A stretch of 64,000 bases of DNA, taken from contig NZ_CABPSM010000011.1 of the NCBI RefSeq assembly GCF_902459555.1, positions 124,001 to 188,000 on the forward strand. The letters run 5' to 3'. Each line of letters begins with the position of its first letter. Position 1 is the stretch's first letter. The stretch comes from Pandoraea horticolens (GTDB lineage: Bacteria; Pseudomonadota; Gammaproteobacteria; Burkholderiales; Burkholderiaceae). This document shows positions 53,958-62,630 of this stretch, in pieces. The notes under the pieces are model-generated. The model made no database searches. It was given only the letters and a program-made list of their open reading frames with translations, and was not told the origin of the DNA. Made by a program: the position numbers and the translations under genes.

Positions 53958-55156
53958 GACGCGAAGTCCTCAGCGTGCAGTGGCGGGATCACGCGGACTT
54001 TTTCACCGGCCGTGACCGTGTGAACGCCTTGCCAGACAATGCGCTCGCCGGGCTGAATGCCGCCTGCGACGGTCACGGTTCGCTCGCCGTAACGCGCAAC
54101 CTTCACGCGGCGCAAGACCAGCGTGTCGTCTTGCTTGACGACCCACACGGCGGGTTGGTTGCCATCGTGGAAGAGTGCGGTCGACGGTAGCGTGATGGGC
54201 TGAGCATCGGCGACTGTCGTCGAGGCCGCAGTACCGGACGCCGCAGCCGGGGCGCCGATGGTGGCCGTAGCTGGCGAGGTCAAGGCTTGCGCGAAGGCGA
54301 CGTTGGCCGTCATGCCGAGTTTGACATCGGGGCCGGGAGAGAGCAGCGAGAGCTTGGCGCGATAGGTGCGGCTCATCGGATCGGCCGCGGGGGAGACTTC
54401 ACGCACGCGTGCCTGCCACGTCTTGCCCGGCACGGCGGGCAGCGAGACGGTTGCCGTCTGGCCGACGCGCAACGCGCTGAGCGCGACTTCGGGCACATCG
54501 GTAATCACGTCGACGTCGCCCGTCCACGCCAGTTGATACACCGCTTGACCGGCGCTCACGTTCTGTCCGGTATCGGCCTGCTCGGCGGTGATGACACCCT
54601 CGCGATCGGCCTTGAGATTGCCATAACCCAACTGATCGCTTGCCAACGCCGCTTGCTGACTCGCCTGATTGCGCTGTGCCAGCGCACTCGCGTAAGCGTT
54701 CTCGGATTGCTCGAGCTGCGCCGGTGCGATCAGGTTTTCCTTCGCCTGCGCGCGGTCGCGCATGACGGTTTGCGTCGCGTAGTCGAGTTGGTGCTGTGCG
54801 GCGTCGAGTTGTGCGCGGGCGCTCGCGGCGTTCTTCGAGAGATCCGCCGGGTCGAGGCGTGCAACGATCTGACCGGCCTTGACGGCATCGCCGAGTCGCA
54901 CCGACCGGTCGACGATCTTGCCCGCGACGCGGAACGACAGCGGCGTGGAATAGCGTGCCTCGATCTGCGCGGGCAGCGACGCAATGGGCGTCTGCTCCGT
55001 GAGCTTGGCGGCGACGGCCACGACCGGACGAGGTGGGGCTTCCGGCGGGGCTTTGCGCGAGCACGCAGCCAAGGAGGCAGCGGCGATGGCGGTAGTGGCG
55101 ATGGCCAGCGCGAGCCGGCGGCGGCGTGGTGCGGTGTCGGGCAGAAGAGGCATCAT
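53954..55156 (-). CDS. RND periplasmic adaptor (membrane fusion lipoprotein)
   Basis: From the ATG at 55156 the product has 400 residues, with a signal segment LAIATTAIAAASLAAC whose Cys is a lipid-attachment site. The lipoyl/hairpin part covers about residues 55-210 (ARLDPADLSKNAASARAQLD; AEQADTGQNVSAGQ), followed by beta-barrel and membrane-proximal domains. A GAGAG sequence precedes this ATG; the next upstream in-frame ATG at 55183 is possible, and longer starts would give an implausible leader. It is the first gene of the efflux operon. Confidence 0.92.
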   Translation of the reverse strand: MMPLLPDTAPRRRRLALAIATTAIAAASLAACSRKAPPEAPPRPVVAVAAKLTEQTPIASLPAQIEARYSTPLSFRVAGKIVDRSVRLGDAVKAGQIVARLDPADLSKNAASARAQLDAAQHQLDYATQTVMRDRAQAKENLIAPAQLEQSENAYASALAQRNQASQQAALASDQLGYGNLKADREGVITAEQADTGQNVSAGQAVYQLAWTGDVDVITDVPEVALSALRVGQTATVSLPAVPGKTWQARVREVSPAADPMSRTYRAKLSLLSPGPDVKLGMTANVAFAQALTSPATATIGAPAAASGTAASTTVADAQPITLPSTALFHDGNQPAVWVVKQDDTLVLRRVKVARYGERTVTVAGGIQPGERIVWQGVHTVTAGEKVRVIPPLHAEDFAS

Positions 55157-55847
55157 GCGCTCGTGACTCTCAAAGTGAGGCATCCGGGAGACAAGACAAT
55201 GAGGTCGCGACACGTTCGCCGGGCAAGCGGAGACAAACGAGCCATCACAGAGCAATGGCACGGGGCTGTACGATTGGCAAAACGGCGCGATCCGGAAAAA
55301 ATCTACAGGCGATGATATATGGATTGCCGACACGCTGCAACGGGGCATGACGGGGTTTTTCGATGCCCCTGTGACTATCGATAGGGGCACGCCATTGGAT
55401 TGTTTTTCGACGATCGGAGAAAGGCCAACCGTCGAAATATTTTGGAGTACGATTCCAATGGAACGTACACTCGGCGCCTCGCGACATTGCGGGTAATCGG
55501 CAATGTGACGAGGGCGAGGCGCGGCGGGTTCGGGGAACGAGGTTGTCCGGGACAAATCGTCACATCAGAGGAACGTTGTCGCGCGCATTGAGTCGCACTC
55601 GGGCCAGTTGCAACGACTGGCGACATCGCAGCGAAGACCCCCGGCATCGCATGACGCACGCGGCATCGTAGACCGAGGCCGCCGGCGCGCATTTCGCGCA
55701 GACGGTATGGTATTGGCGCGGGAGCTTGACCGAAGTCAAGTGATTGGCATGCCAAGGGGGGCTCACGCAGCAGCAAGTCGGAGGTTCGCGACTATGCTGG
55801 ATGTATCCGAAGTTTAACGATTGACGTTAGCCGGAGACGGATAAGCC
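55157..55847. other. 691-bp non-coding region between the RND operon and phaB
   Basis: No supported gene is seen here; it must hold the promoters of the leftward efflux operon and the rightward phaB operon. The part near 55390-55480 is AT-richer and may contain promoter elements, but no clear -35/-10 pair was found. Three complementary short arms (55342-55348, 55363-55370 and 55383-55388) lie in the presumed leader of the efflux operon. Confidence 0.6.
55342..55388 (-). promoter_or_regulatory. Three-arm set of mutually exclusive short stems upstream of the RND operon
   Basis: GGGGCAT (55342-55348) pairs with ATGCCCC (55363-55369), while GCCCCT (55365-55370) also pairs with AGGGGC (55383-55388). 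The middle arm can therefore join either partner, as in attenuator-type switches. It lies about 190-230 bp upstream of the adaptor start codon. Arms are short, so chance is possible. Confidence 0.3.
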
Positions 55848-56591
55848 ATGACAACACGGATAGCATTGGTCACAGGAGGTATGGGCGGTTTGGGTGAGGC
55901 AATCAGCACGCGCCTTGCCGATGCCGGGTACCGCGTCGCGGTCACCTGTTCGCCCAGGAATCACGACTGCGAAGGCTGGGTCGAGCGCATGCGCGACACC
56001 GGCCGCAACTTTGCAGCATATCGTGTCGACGTTGCCGACTTCGCGTCTTGCGAGGCTTGTGCAAAAGCCATCGAGTCCGACACTGGACCGGTGGATATTC
56101 TCATCAACAATGCGGGGATCACGCGCGACGCCACGATGCGCAAAATGACGTCCGAGGATTGGCAGGCAGTATTGCGCACCGATCTGGACAGCGTGTTCAA
56201 CATGACCCGGCCGATCTTTGGCGGCATGGTCGCGCGCGGCTGGGGTCGCATTATCAACATTTCATCGGTCAATGGCAGCCGTGGCGCCTTCGGTCAGGCG
56301 AACTATGCAGCCGCGAAAGCGGGCATACACGGCTTCACCAAGGCGTTGGCGTTGGAAGTTGCCAAGTCGGGTGTCACCGTCAACACCATTTCGCCGGGAT
56401 ATCTCGCAACGAAGATGGTCACTGCGGTGCCCCAGGACGTGCTCGAATCACGCATTCTTCCGCAGATTCCGATCGGTCGGTTGGGGCGTCCGGAGGAAGT
56501 GGCCGCGTTTATCGCCTTTCTTGTGTCGGACGACGCCGGTTTCATCACCGGCAGCAATCTTGCCATCAACGGTGGCATGCATATGGAGTGA
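55848..56591 (+). CDS. phaB: Acetoacetyl-CoA reductase
   Basis: This short-chain dehydrogenase has 247 residues and the cofactor motif VTGGMGGLGEAISTRLADAG, LINNAGITRDATMRKM, Ser in NISSVNG, Tyr-x3-Lys in NYAAAKAG, and a C-terminal GSNLAINGGMHM. These match PhaB, which makes (R)-3-hydroxybutyryl-CoA for polyhydroxybutyrate. FabG-like activity is an alternative, but the neighbouring phasin and PHA synthase favour PhaB. phaA is not in the window. Confidence 0.92.
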   Translation: MTTRIALVTGGMGGLGEAISTRLADAGYRVAVTCSPRNHDCEGWVERMRDTGRNFAAYRVDVADFASCEACAKAIESDTGPVDILINNAGITRDATMRKMTSEDWQAVLRTDLDSVFNMTRPIFGGMVARGWGRIINISSVNGSRGAFGQANYAAAKAGIHGFTKALALEVAKSGVTVNTISPGYLATKMVTAVPQDVLESRILPQIPIGRLGRPEEVAAFIAFLVSDDAGFITGSNLAINGGMHME

Positions 56592-56631
56592 CGCGCAGCG
56601 GCAGCTAACCCCTTTACTTAGGAGAGTCACG

Positions 56632-57222
56632 ATGTCAAAGGAAATGAATCCGGCACTGACGTTGGTCAAACTCGGTACCGCGAGCGCACTGGGCGCTTAT
56701 GGGATTTTTCTGGAAGCGGCGCAACGTATGCACCAGTTGCAGGCGGAGCGCGACACCGAATTGCTTAAGGCGCACTCGGAAGCGGCCAAGTCGCTTGGTG
56801 GCGCGAAAGACTTCAATGCGCTACTCACCGCGCATCTGCAATTGCTTAACGGTCAGATCGCGCAACAGAACGAGTTCTGGCGCGAGTGGCTCGCCGTGTG
56901 CGCGAACAATCAACTGCTGTGGGCCGAGCATTGCCGCAAGACTGGCGAAGAACTCCAGCACGGCATGGCTGGCGCAATGACGTTGCCCGACCTGATCGGT
57001 GCAGGCACGTCCGCAGGTGAAGCCGCAAAGGCGGCCGAAGCGCCGATGCAGAAGTGGTTCCAGGCGTTCAACGACGCCACGCAAGGGACAATGGATGCCT
57101 GGCGTCGCATGTCCACGGAAGCCGCGCAGGCGACCGAGGCGGCAGTGTCACAGCAGTCGCCGCTCAACGGTCGGGTACCGGCCAAGCGCGGTGGTGCCCA
57201 CGCTCATCGCTCGAGCACGTAA
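56632..57222 (+). CDS. Phasin-family granule protein
   Basis: The 196-residue protein is mostly alpha-helical and rich in Ala, Gln and Glu (LQAERDTELLKAHSEAAKSL, then AFNDATQGTMDAWRRMSTEA), typical of phasins that coat polyester granules. AGGAGAG precedes the ATG at 56632, 40 bp after phaB. The C-terminus overlaps the convergent phaC end by 19 bp. Assignment to a specific phasin family was not possible by eye. Confidence 0.78.
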   Translation: MSKEMNPALTLVKLGTASALGAYGIFLEAAQRMHQLQAERDTELLKAHSEAAKSLGGAKDFNALLTAHLQLLNGQIAQQNEFWREWLAVCANNQLLWAEHCRKTGEELQHGMAGAMTLPDLIGAGTSAGEAAKAAEAPMQKWFQAFNDATQGTMDAWRRMSTEAAQATEAAVSQQSPLNGRVPAKRGGAHAHRSST

Positions 57223-59108
57223 GTACCGGGCGCGTCGCCTAGCGCTTGCGCTGGTGGCCAGGGGGCGGCAACGGATTTGCCGCTGCCCTGTGCTAGGAGC
57301 CAGGCGTGCCATACAGGCCACCACGAGCTTTGCATGGCGGGCGTCGCCGCGAACCAATCCTCTGGGGCTCGATAGGCCGTACCTGCGGCCCGCGTTGCCA
57401 CCCGATGGTGACTGTGCGGATGTCCCGGCTCACAAACCACGCCGACGTTATGCCCACCCGAGACGAGGGCGAAGGTGAGATCGCCGTGGTTCAGCAGATG
57501 CATCTTGTAGACGGAGCGCCATGGCGAGATGTGGTCGCGCTCGGTCGCCACGACGAACATCGGCGCGCGAATATCCGATAACGCCACCGGCTGCCCGCCG
57601 ACCTTCAGCGTTCCCGTTGCCAGCGCATTGTTCAGATACAGCTCGCGCAGACACTGGCTATGCAGCCGTGCGGGAATCCGCGTGGTATCGGCGTTCCACA
57701 CCGTAAAGTCGGTCGTCTGCGCGGGTTTTCCAAGCAGATAGTCGCTCATGAGCCGCGACCAGATCAGGTCGCGCGAATTGAGCAGTTGGAACGTGCCTGC
57801 GAGTTGCTCGCCGCCGATATATCCCTGCCGCCACATCATCGCCTCGAGATACGCGACCTGACTCGCGTCGATGAATAGTCCGAGTTCGCCCGGTTCGCTG
57901 AAGTCGGTCTGCGCGGCGAGCAATGTGATGCTGGCCAGCGGGTTGTGTCCTTCTCCTTTTCCCTTGTCCCGCGCCAACGTTGCCGCCGCGATGGCGAGCA
58001 ACGTGCCGCCAAGGCAATAGCCGCAGGCGTGTACCGGGGCGTTATCCGTCACGCGCCGCACCTCGTGCAACGCCGTGAGCAGCCCGTCGTCGAGATAATC
58101 CTCCAGCCCCCGGTTACGGGCCTCCGGTCCAGGGTTATGCCACGAGACCATGAAGACGCTATGACCCTGTGCCACCAGATAGCGCACCAGGGAGTGCTGG
58201 GCTTGCAGATCGAGGATGTAGTACTTCAACAGCCATGACGGCACGATCAGCACGGGTTCGCGCGACGTCTGCGGCTGCGCCGGCGCGTATTGCAGCAATT
58301 CGAAATACTCGTTGCGATAGACAACTTTGCCGGGCGTCGCGGCGATCTCGTGGCCGACGCGGAACGCCTGGCACGCCTGCGGCCCCGCGCCCGGCGCGTC
58401 GCCTGCCGCTATGTCGCGCAGATCGGACCACCAGCGCTGCGCCCCTTTGACGAGGTTCTGGCCGTGCGTTTCCCGCACGGCAGAGAGCACTTCGGGATTC
58501 AGGTACCAGAGGTTGCTCGGCGAGAAGACGTCGAGCCACTGTCTTGCCATGAAACGCACCACGTCCCGGTGATGCGGGTCGACGCCGGGAATCTCTCCGG
58601 TCATCTCGTCGACGAAATGCTGGGTGCGCAGGAAACGCTCGCGCCACCACGAGAACGGCAGGTTGTCCCACAGCGGATCACGGAAACGCCGGTCCGTGTG
58701 GGGTGGCCCGCTGGCTTTCGCCGCTTGACCCGCAGCCGGTTTATCGATGGCGGCAAAGGCCTTGAAGACGTTAAGTCGATGGCCAGGGGCGGTCGCGGCG
58801 TGCATGGCCCAATCGGCCCACGCGAGCGCCACAGCGGCAGGTGACACGTTGCCAGTGAAGCGAGCGGTCGCGGCCATCGCCGCCCGGTCCAGGTGATCGG
58901 TAAACGATGTCAAAGGGGGCGCAGACGCCGCCTCCGGCGGGGCCGGGGGCTCCATCTTTGCAGGGCTTGCCGGGGTGACTGACGTCGGGCCGTGCGGCGT
59001 GGCACGACGTGTCGGCGGGCGGGTTGTCTTGGGCGCACCCCGCGCGCGCGAAGTGGTCTGCGATTGGGCGGATTTCGACGGGGACGTCTTGGCACTGGGA
59101 GCAGGCAT
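57204..59108 (-). CDS. phaC: Class I polyhydroxyalkanoate synthase
   Basis: The 634-residue polymerase carries the lipase-like box GYCLGG with nucleophile Cys365. Asp525 (ERDHISPW) and His553 (SGGHNVGVV) complete the triad; their 28-residue spacing equals that of Cupriavidus necator PhaC (Asp480, His508). The first ~65 residues are a Pro/Ala/Thr/Lys-rich extension not found in compact synthases. GGAG precedes the ATG. Transcription is convergent with phaB-phasin, an unusual layout compared with phaCAB operons. Confidence 0.95.
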   Translation of the reverse strand: MPAPSAKTSPSKSAQSQTTSRARGAPKTTRPPTRRATPHGPTSVTPASPAKMEPPAPPEAASAPPLTSFTDHLDRAAMAATARFTGNVSPAAVALAWADWAMHAATAPGHRLNVFKAFAAIDKPAAGQAAKASGPPHTDRRFRDPLWDNLPFSWWRERFLRTQHFVDEMTGEIPGVDPHHRDVVRFMARQWLDVFSPSNLWYLNPEVLSAVRETHGQNLVKGAQRWWSDLRDIAAGDAPGAGPQACQAFRVGHEIAATPGKVVYRNEYFELLQYAPAQPQTSREPVLIVPSWLLKYYILDLQAQHSLVRYLVAQGHSVFMVSWHNPGPEARNRGLEDYLDDGLLTALHEVRRVTDNAPVHACGYCLGGTLLAIAAATLARDKGKGEGHNPLASITLLAAQTDFSEPGELGLFIDASQVAYLEAMMWRQGYIGGEQLAGTFQLLNSRDLIWSRLMSDYLLGKPAQTTDFTVWNADTTRIPARLHSQCLRELYLNNALATGTLKVGGQPVALSDIRAPMFVVATERDHISPWRSVYKMHLLNHGDLTFALVSGGHNVGVVCEPGHPHSHHRVATRAAGTAYRAPEDWFAATPAMQSSWWPVWHAWLLAQGSGKSVAAPWPPAQALGDAPGTYVLER

Positions 59109-59321
59109 GGCGGACTCCGTTCGGACTTGCCGCCGGCATGGGAGCGCGTGCCGTGTGCGGCGATAGCAGGAAGAGAAAGCGCGGCAAGGGGCGGCGGTCC
59201 GCGCTTTGCCGTGACGTCAATGCGATTTCAGGCGTTCCGGAGAATATAACGCACGCCGCCCAAGAGTATCGTGATCTACAACAAGTTGCGTGCGGGTGTG
59301 GTCATCGCCGGCGACGACGGA

Positions 59322-60002
59322 TCACCGCGAGGGTGTGGGGATTTCCGTAACAGGCGGGAGCGCGGGGGCGGCGGGCGGCGGGGAGGGCTTGCGGGCCAGC
59401 CAACTGATCCGGCGGAACGGCTGTGCGCGGCCGGACAGCGTCAGCGCGATGTGGGTAATCCAGCGCTGCGTTGGCACCTGCTCGCCATGCAGCCACATCA
59501 CGAGAACGAACAGACTTGCTGCCATGGGCAGGGTTTTGAGTCCGGGCGCTTCCTCGCGGCGCGTGAACCACGCAAAGGCCGCGCAGACGGCGAAGCCGAC
59601 GGCACAGCCCGCCACCGACTCGGAAATCGAGTGCGCCGAGAGCGCCACCCGCGACGCGCCGACAGCCACGCTGCCCGTCATTGCGGCAGCCATGCCGAGT
59701 ACCCGCCACGGCCACGCGAGGCGGCGCAAAAGCAGCCAGGCGATAACCGGGTAGACCGTCGCGGCGAGCATCGTATGGCCGCTGACCCCGGTGAAATCGA
59801 GTTCGCGCACGCCGAGTCCCCAGCCGAGGAACATGACCTTGGAGATCGCGACGACGAGCGCTCCCACCCCAAACAGCGCCACCCATGTGAAGGCCATGCG
59901 CCAGGCACGGGCTGAGAGCAACCAGAGGGTCAGGGCGGCAGCGGCGGGCACCGTCACGGCGGCACTGCCGAAATTGGTAATGGTGATCCAGGAGCTAGAC
60001 AT
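59322..60002 (-). CDS. PAP2-family membrane phosphatase
   Basis: The 226-residue polytopic protein has the PAP2 motifs SGHTMLAATVYP and SRVALSAHSISE with six or so helices. The last residue of motif 3, normally Asp (SRxxxxxHxxxD), is Glu here. Such enzymes dephosphorylate lipid phosphates such as undecaprenyl pyrophosphate at the membrane. GGAAG precedes the ATG. The Pro-rich C-terminus is cytosolic-looking. Confidence 0.88.
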   Translation of the reverse strand: MSSSWITITNFGSAAVTVPAAAALTLWLLSARAWRMAFTWVALFGVGALVVAISKVMFLGWGLGVRELDFTGVSGHTMLAATVYPVIAWLLLRRLAWPWRVLGMAAAMTGSVAVGASRVALSAHSISESVAGCAVGFAVCAAFAWFTRREEAPGLKTLPMAASLFVLVMWLHGEQVPTQRWITHIALTLSGRAQPFRRISWLARKPSPPPAAPALPPVTEIPTPSR

Positions 60003-60289
60003 GACTTCCGAAAGACGGCCCGAGGGCAGAGGGCCTCGGGCGAAAGGGCTATCTTACGCGCGCCACCGTAGCGGGAACAAATAGTGACACCGGACGGCGC
60101 GGGCCAATGAGGTCCGACACATTTTCCGTCGAATCATTCGACGCGGTCTGGCAATTCGGGCGAGACCTGTCACGCAGGGCATTGCGACCAGGGGGAAGCC
60201 CCCGTTGAATTCGACGGGTGATTCCGGCGGCGAGGGCATAGTAGGATGGCCGCGGATGTGGCCCCCGACATATCAGCTCAGGAGATTTC

Positions 60290-61453
60290 ATGCTTTTTCA
60301 TCCGGCGCACGAGACGCCGCCTCGCACGCGTAACGACGGTATCGATCTATTACGCGGCTTGTCCATTCTTTTCGTGGTCGTGCACCACCTCGCGCTCAGG
60401 TTCCGTTTGCCGCTCGGCCCGAGTCTGTTGGGCGATGTACTGCCCAAGCGCGTGATCAATGGCCTGAGCTTCAACGGTTATGAAGCCGTGTTCGTGTTCT
60501 TCGTGATCTCCGGCTTCGTCATCACGCGCCGTTCACTGGAACGCTACGGCTCGCTCGACGCATTGCGCTGGCGTCACTTCTATGCCTTGCGTGCCGCGCG
60601 CATCTTTCCGCTCCTGTTGTTGCTGCTGGCCGTACTTGCCGTTATGCACTGGATGGCTGTGCCGGGCTTCGTCATCAACAAGCCGGGGCAATCGCTCGCC
60701 GGTGCGCTGGGCGCCGCCCTGACCATGACACTGAACTGGTACGAGGGCCGCACGAACTGGCTGCCCGGTGCGTGGGACGTCCTCTGGTCGCTGTCCATCG
60801 AAGAGTGCTTCTATCTGGCCTTTCCGCTGCTCTGTCTGGTGCTGCGAGGCCCCTGGCGCGTGCTTGTGCTTGTCGCGTTGGCCATGTCGCTACCGTGGAC
60901 GCGTGCTGCGCTGCAGAGCAACGAAATCTGGCAAGAGAAGGCGTACCTGCCCGGCATGGCGGCCATCGCGTGGGGTGTGCTCACGGCATTGGCCATGCAA
61001 CGGGGGACGCTTCCGCGCCGCGCGGCAAGGTTCGTCGGCGCCGCAGGCGTGGCGGGTTTGATCGCCGTGGTCTTTTTCGGCGATGTGCTGGGACCGCTGC
61101 TGCACGATTTCATCATGTTGCTGCTCTGCGTGAGTGCCGCGCTCTGGCTCGCGGCTGCGCATGGGTCGACACGTGCCGCGCCGCGCGTCTTGGGGTGGCT
61201 CACGCAAATGGGCCGTTGGAGCTACGAGATCTATCTGAGTCACATGTTCGTGGTACTGGCGGTGACACCGGCCTATCTTGCGGTGGCGGGCGGCGACATG
61301 CGCTGGACGTTCCTCGTCTACCTGCCGGTGCTAGTGGTGTGTACGATCCTCGGCGGGGTGCTGCATCGTTATGTCAGTGGCCCGGCGGTGCGGCGTTTGT
61401 CACGCCATCAAGCGCACCCGTCCGAGCGCGCAACGCGGATTCGGCGCGTTTGA
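60290..61453 (+). CDS. Acyltransferase 3 family membrane protein (OafA/YrhL-like)
   Basis: The 387-residue protein has the family start NDGIDLLRGLSILFVVVHHL with the conserved His, then VFFVISGFVITRR, then WSLSIEECFYLAFPLL, and about ten helices. These enzymes O-acylate surface carbohydrates such as O-antigen, Nod factors or peptidoglycan. AGGAGA precedes the ATG. It stands alone, so the target glycan cannot be named. Confidence 0.93.
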   Translation: MLFHPAHETPPRTRNDGIDLLRGLSILFVVVHHLALRFRLPLGPSLLGDVLPKRVINGLSFNGYEAVFVFFVISGFVITRRSLERYGSLDALRWRHFYALRAARIFPLLLLLLAVLAVMHWMAVPGFVINKPGQSLAGALGAALTMTLNWYEGRTNWLPGAWDVLWSLSIEECFYLAFPLLCLVLRGPWRVLVLVALAMSLPWTRAALQSNEIWQEKAYLPGMAAIAWGVLTALAMQRGTLPRRAARFVGAAGVAGLIAVVFFGDVLGPLLHDFIMLLLCVSAALWLAAAHGSTRAAPRVLGWLTQMGRWSYEIYLSHMFVVLAVTPAYLAVAGGDMRWTFLVYLPVLVVCTILGGVLHRYVSGPAVRRLSRHQAHPSERATRIRRV

Positions 61454-61491
61454 ATCGTCCGGTCGTACCAACTACGTTAGGCACGTTCCCA

Positions 61492-61515
61492 AATGGCGGC
61501 GTTCTAGCCGCCATT
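61492..61515 (+). terminator. Perfect 9-bp hairpin after the acyltransferase gene
   Basis: AATGGCGGC, a 6-nt loop and GCCGCCATT lie 38 bp after the stop codon. The following bases GATGCCAATTTTGGG contain only a short T run, so this is a probable but not strong rho-independent terminator. Confidence 0.5.
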
Positions 61516-61598
61516 GATGCCAATTTTGGGCGCTTCCCCGCAAATTTTCGCTCTTTCGCCCCGTAGACTGCGTCGTTTCCGAATTTATTTTCCGAGCG

Positions 61599-62504
61599 AT
61601 GTCTTTCTCTTTTCCTTCCTCCAAGCGCGAGTGCGCCGCGTTGGACGGCGGCGCACCGGGCTTGCTGGGGCAGGGCGAAGGCCGTCGCTCCCGCTGGCAT
61701 GCAGTGTGTATCTGGCTGTGCATGGCCATGCCGCTTCCCGCGATGGCTGACGCGGGCAATCCCAGTGACGCATTGCGTTTGCTTCCGCGCCCGACGCCGT
61801 CGTTTGCGTTCTCGTACGTCGCCGCTTCCGTGCCGGCCGCGACGTCTCGCTATTCGGTCTGCGGCAAGGTGACGACGCTGTACCCGATGCCTGTTACTCC
61901 CGGTGCTGTGCGCTGCCGCACGGTGGCGCTGATGGCGCGACCGAACGCGTTCTCGTCGACACCAGCGGTGCGTGCGACGAAGTCCCTCGTCATGCCGGTA
62001 ACCTATTCCCGCGTCTCGTCCGATTACGGCACGCGTTACCACCCTGTGACACGTGTCAAGCATTCGCACACGGGCATCGATCTTGTCGCCCCTCACGGCG
62101 CGCCGGTGCGCGTGGTCGCGCGGGGCGTGGTGAAGACCATCGGCTATGAGCGCCGTGGGTTTGGCCGCTATATCGTGATCGACCACCGCTACGACAATGA
62201 GACGATCTACGCCCACTTGTCGGCCACGGCGCGCGGATTGCGTGTCGGTCAGACGGTCAAGGCGGGCGATGTGATCGGCGCGGTCGGCAAGACCGGCATG
62301 GTGACAGGGGCGCATCTGCATTTCGAAGTGCGCAGGCAGGGCGTTCCGGTCGACCCGCGTCCGCTGCTTCGCCGTACGGCAAGGGCGAGCGAGGTGCATG
62401 CGGTGACCGATAACGGCTGCCATAACCTGCTCGACGATCTGGGGGCGTGCCATTCGCCGGGACGGGCGTGGGCAACCGACCGCTGGCAGTATTCGCCGCT
62501 CTGA
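61599..62504 (+). CDS. M23 family metallopeptidase (LytM-type), exported
   Basis: The 301-residue protein has a signal segment (VCIWLCMAMPLPAMADAG) and a C-terminal peptidase M23 domain with zinc motifs HTGIDLVAPHG (His and Asp) and HLHFEV (HxH). M23 enzymes cut peptidoglycan cross-bridges or, when degenerate, activate amidases; here the key residues are present, so it is probably active. The ribosome-binding site is weak. Confidence 0.92.
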   Translation: MSFSFPSSKRECAALDGGAPGLLGQGEGRRSRWHAVCIWLCMAMPLPAMADAGNPSDALRLLPRPTPSFAFSYVAASVPAATSRYSVCGKVTTLYPMPVTPGAVRCRTVALMARPNAFSSTPAVRATKSLVMPVTYSRVSSDYGTRYHPVTRVKHSHTGIDLVAPHGAPVRVVARGVVKTIGYERRGFGRYIVIDHRYDNETIYAHLSATARGLRVGQTVKAGDVIGAVGKTGMVTGAHLHFEVRRQGVPVDPRPLLRRTARASEVHAVTDNGCHNLLDDLGACHSPGRAWATDRWQYSPL

Positions 62505-62630
62505 GCGCCAATATCGACGCCCGGCCTCCGGGAATAAAACGACATACCCGCTGGTAATACGGATAACGGCGCTTCCGAAACCTGCCATGGTGACGGGCCG
62601 GACAGCGTACCTGTCGAGCGGAGGTGTGTC

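Noticed and set aside
55157-55847. Small ORFs in the 691-bp intergenic region
   Set aside because: All are short, lack ribosome-binding sites and show no protein-like composition.
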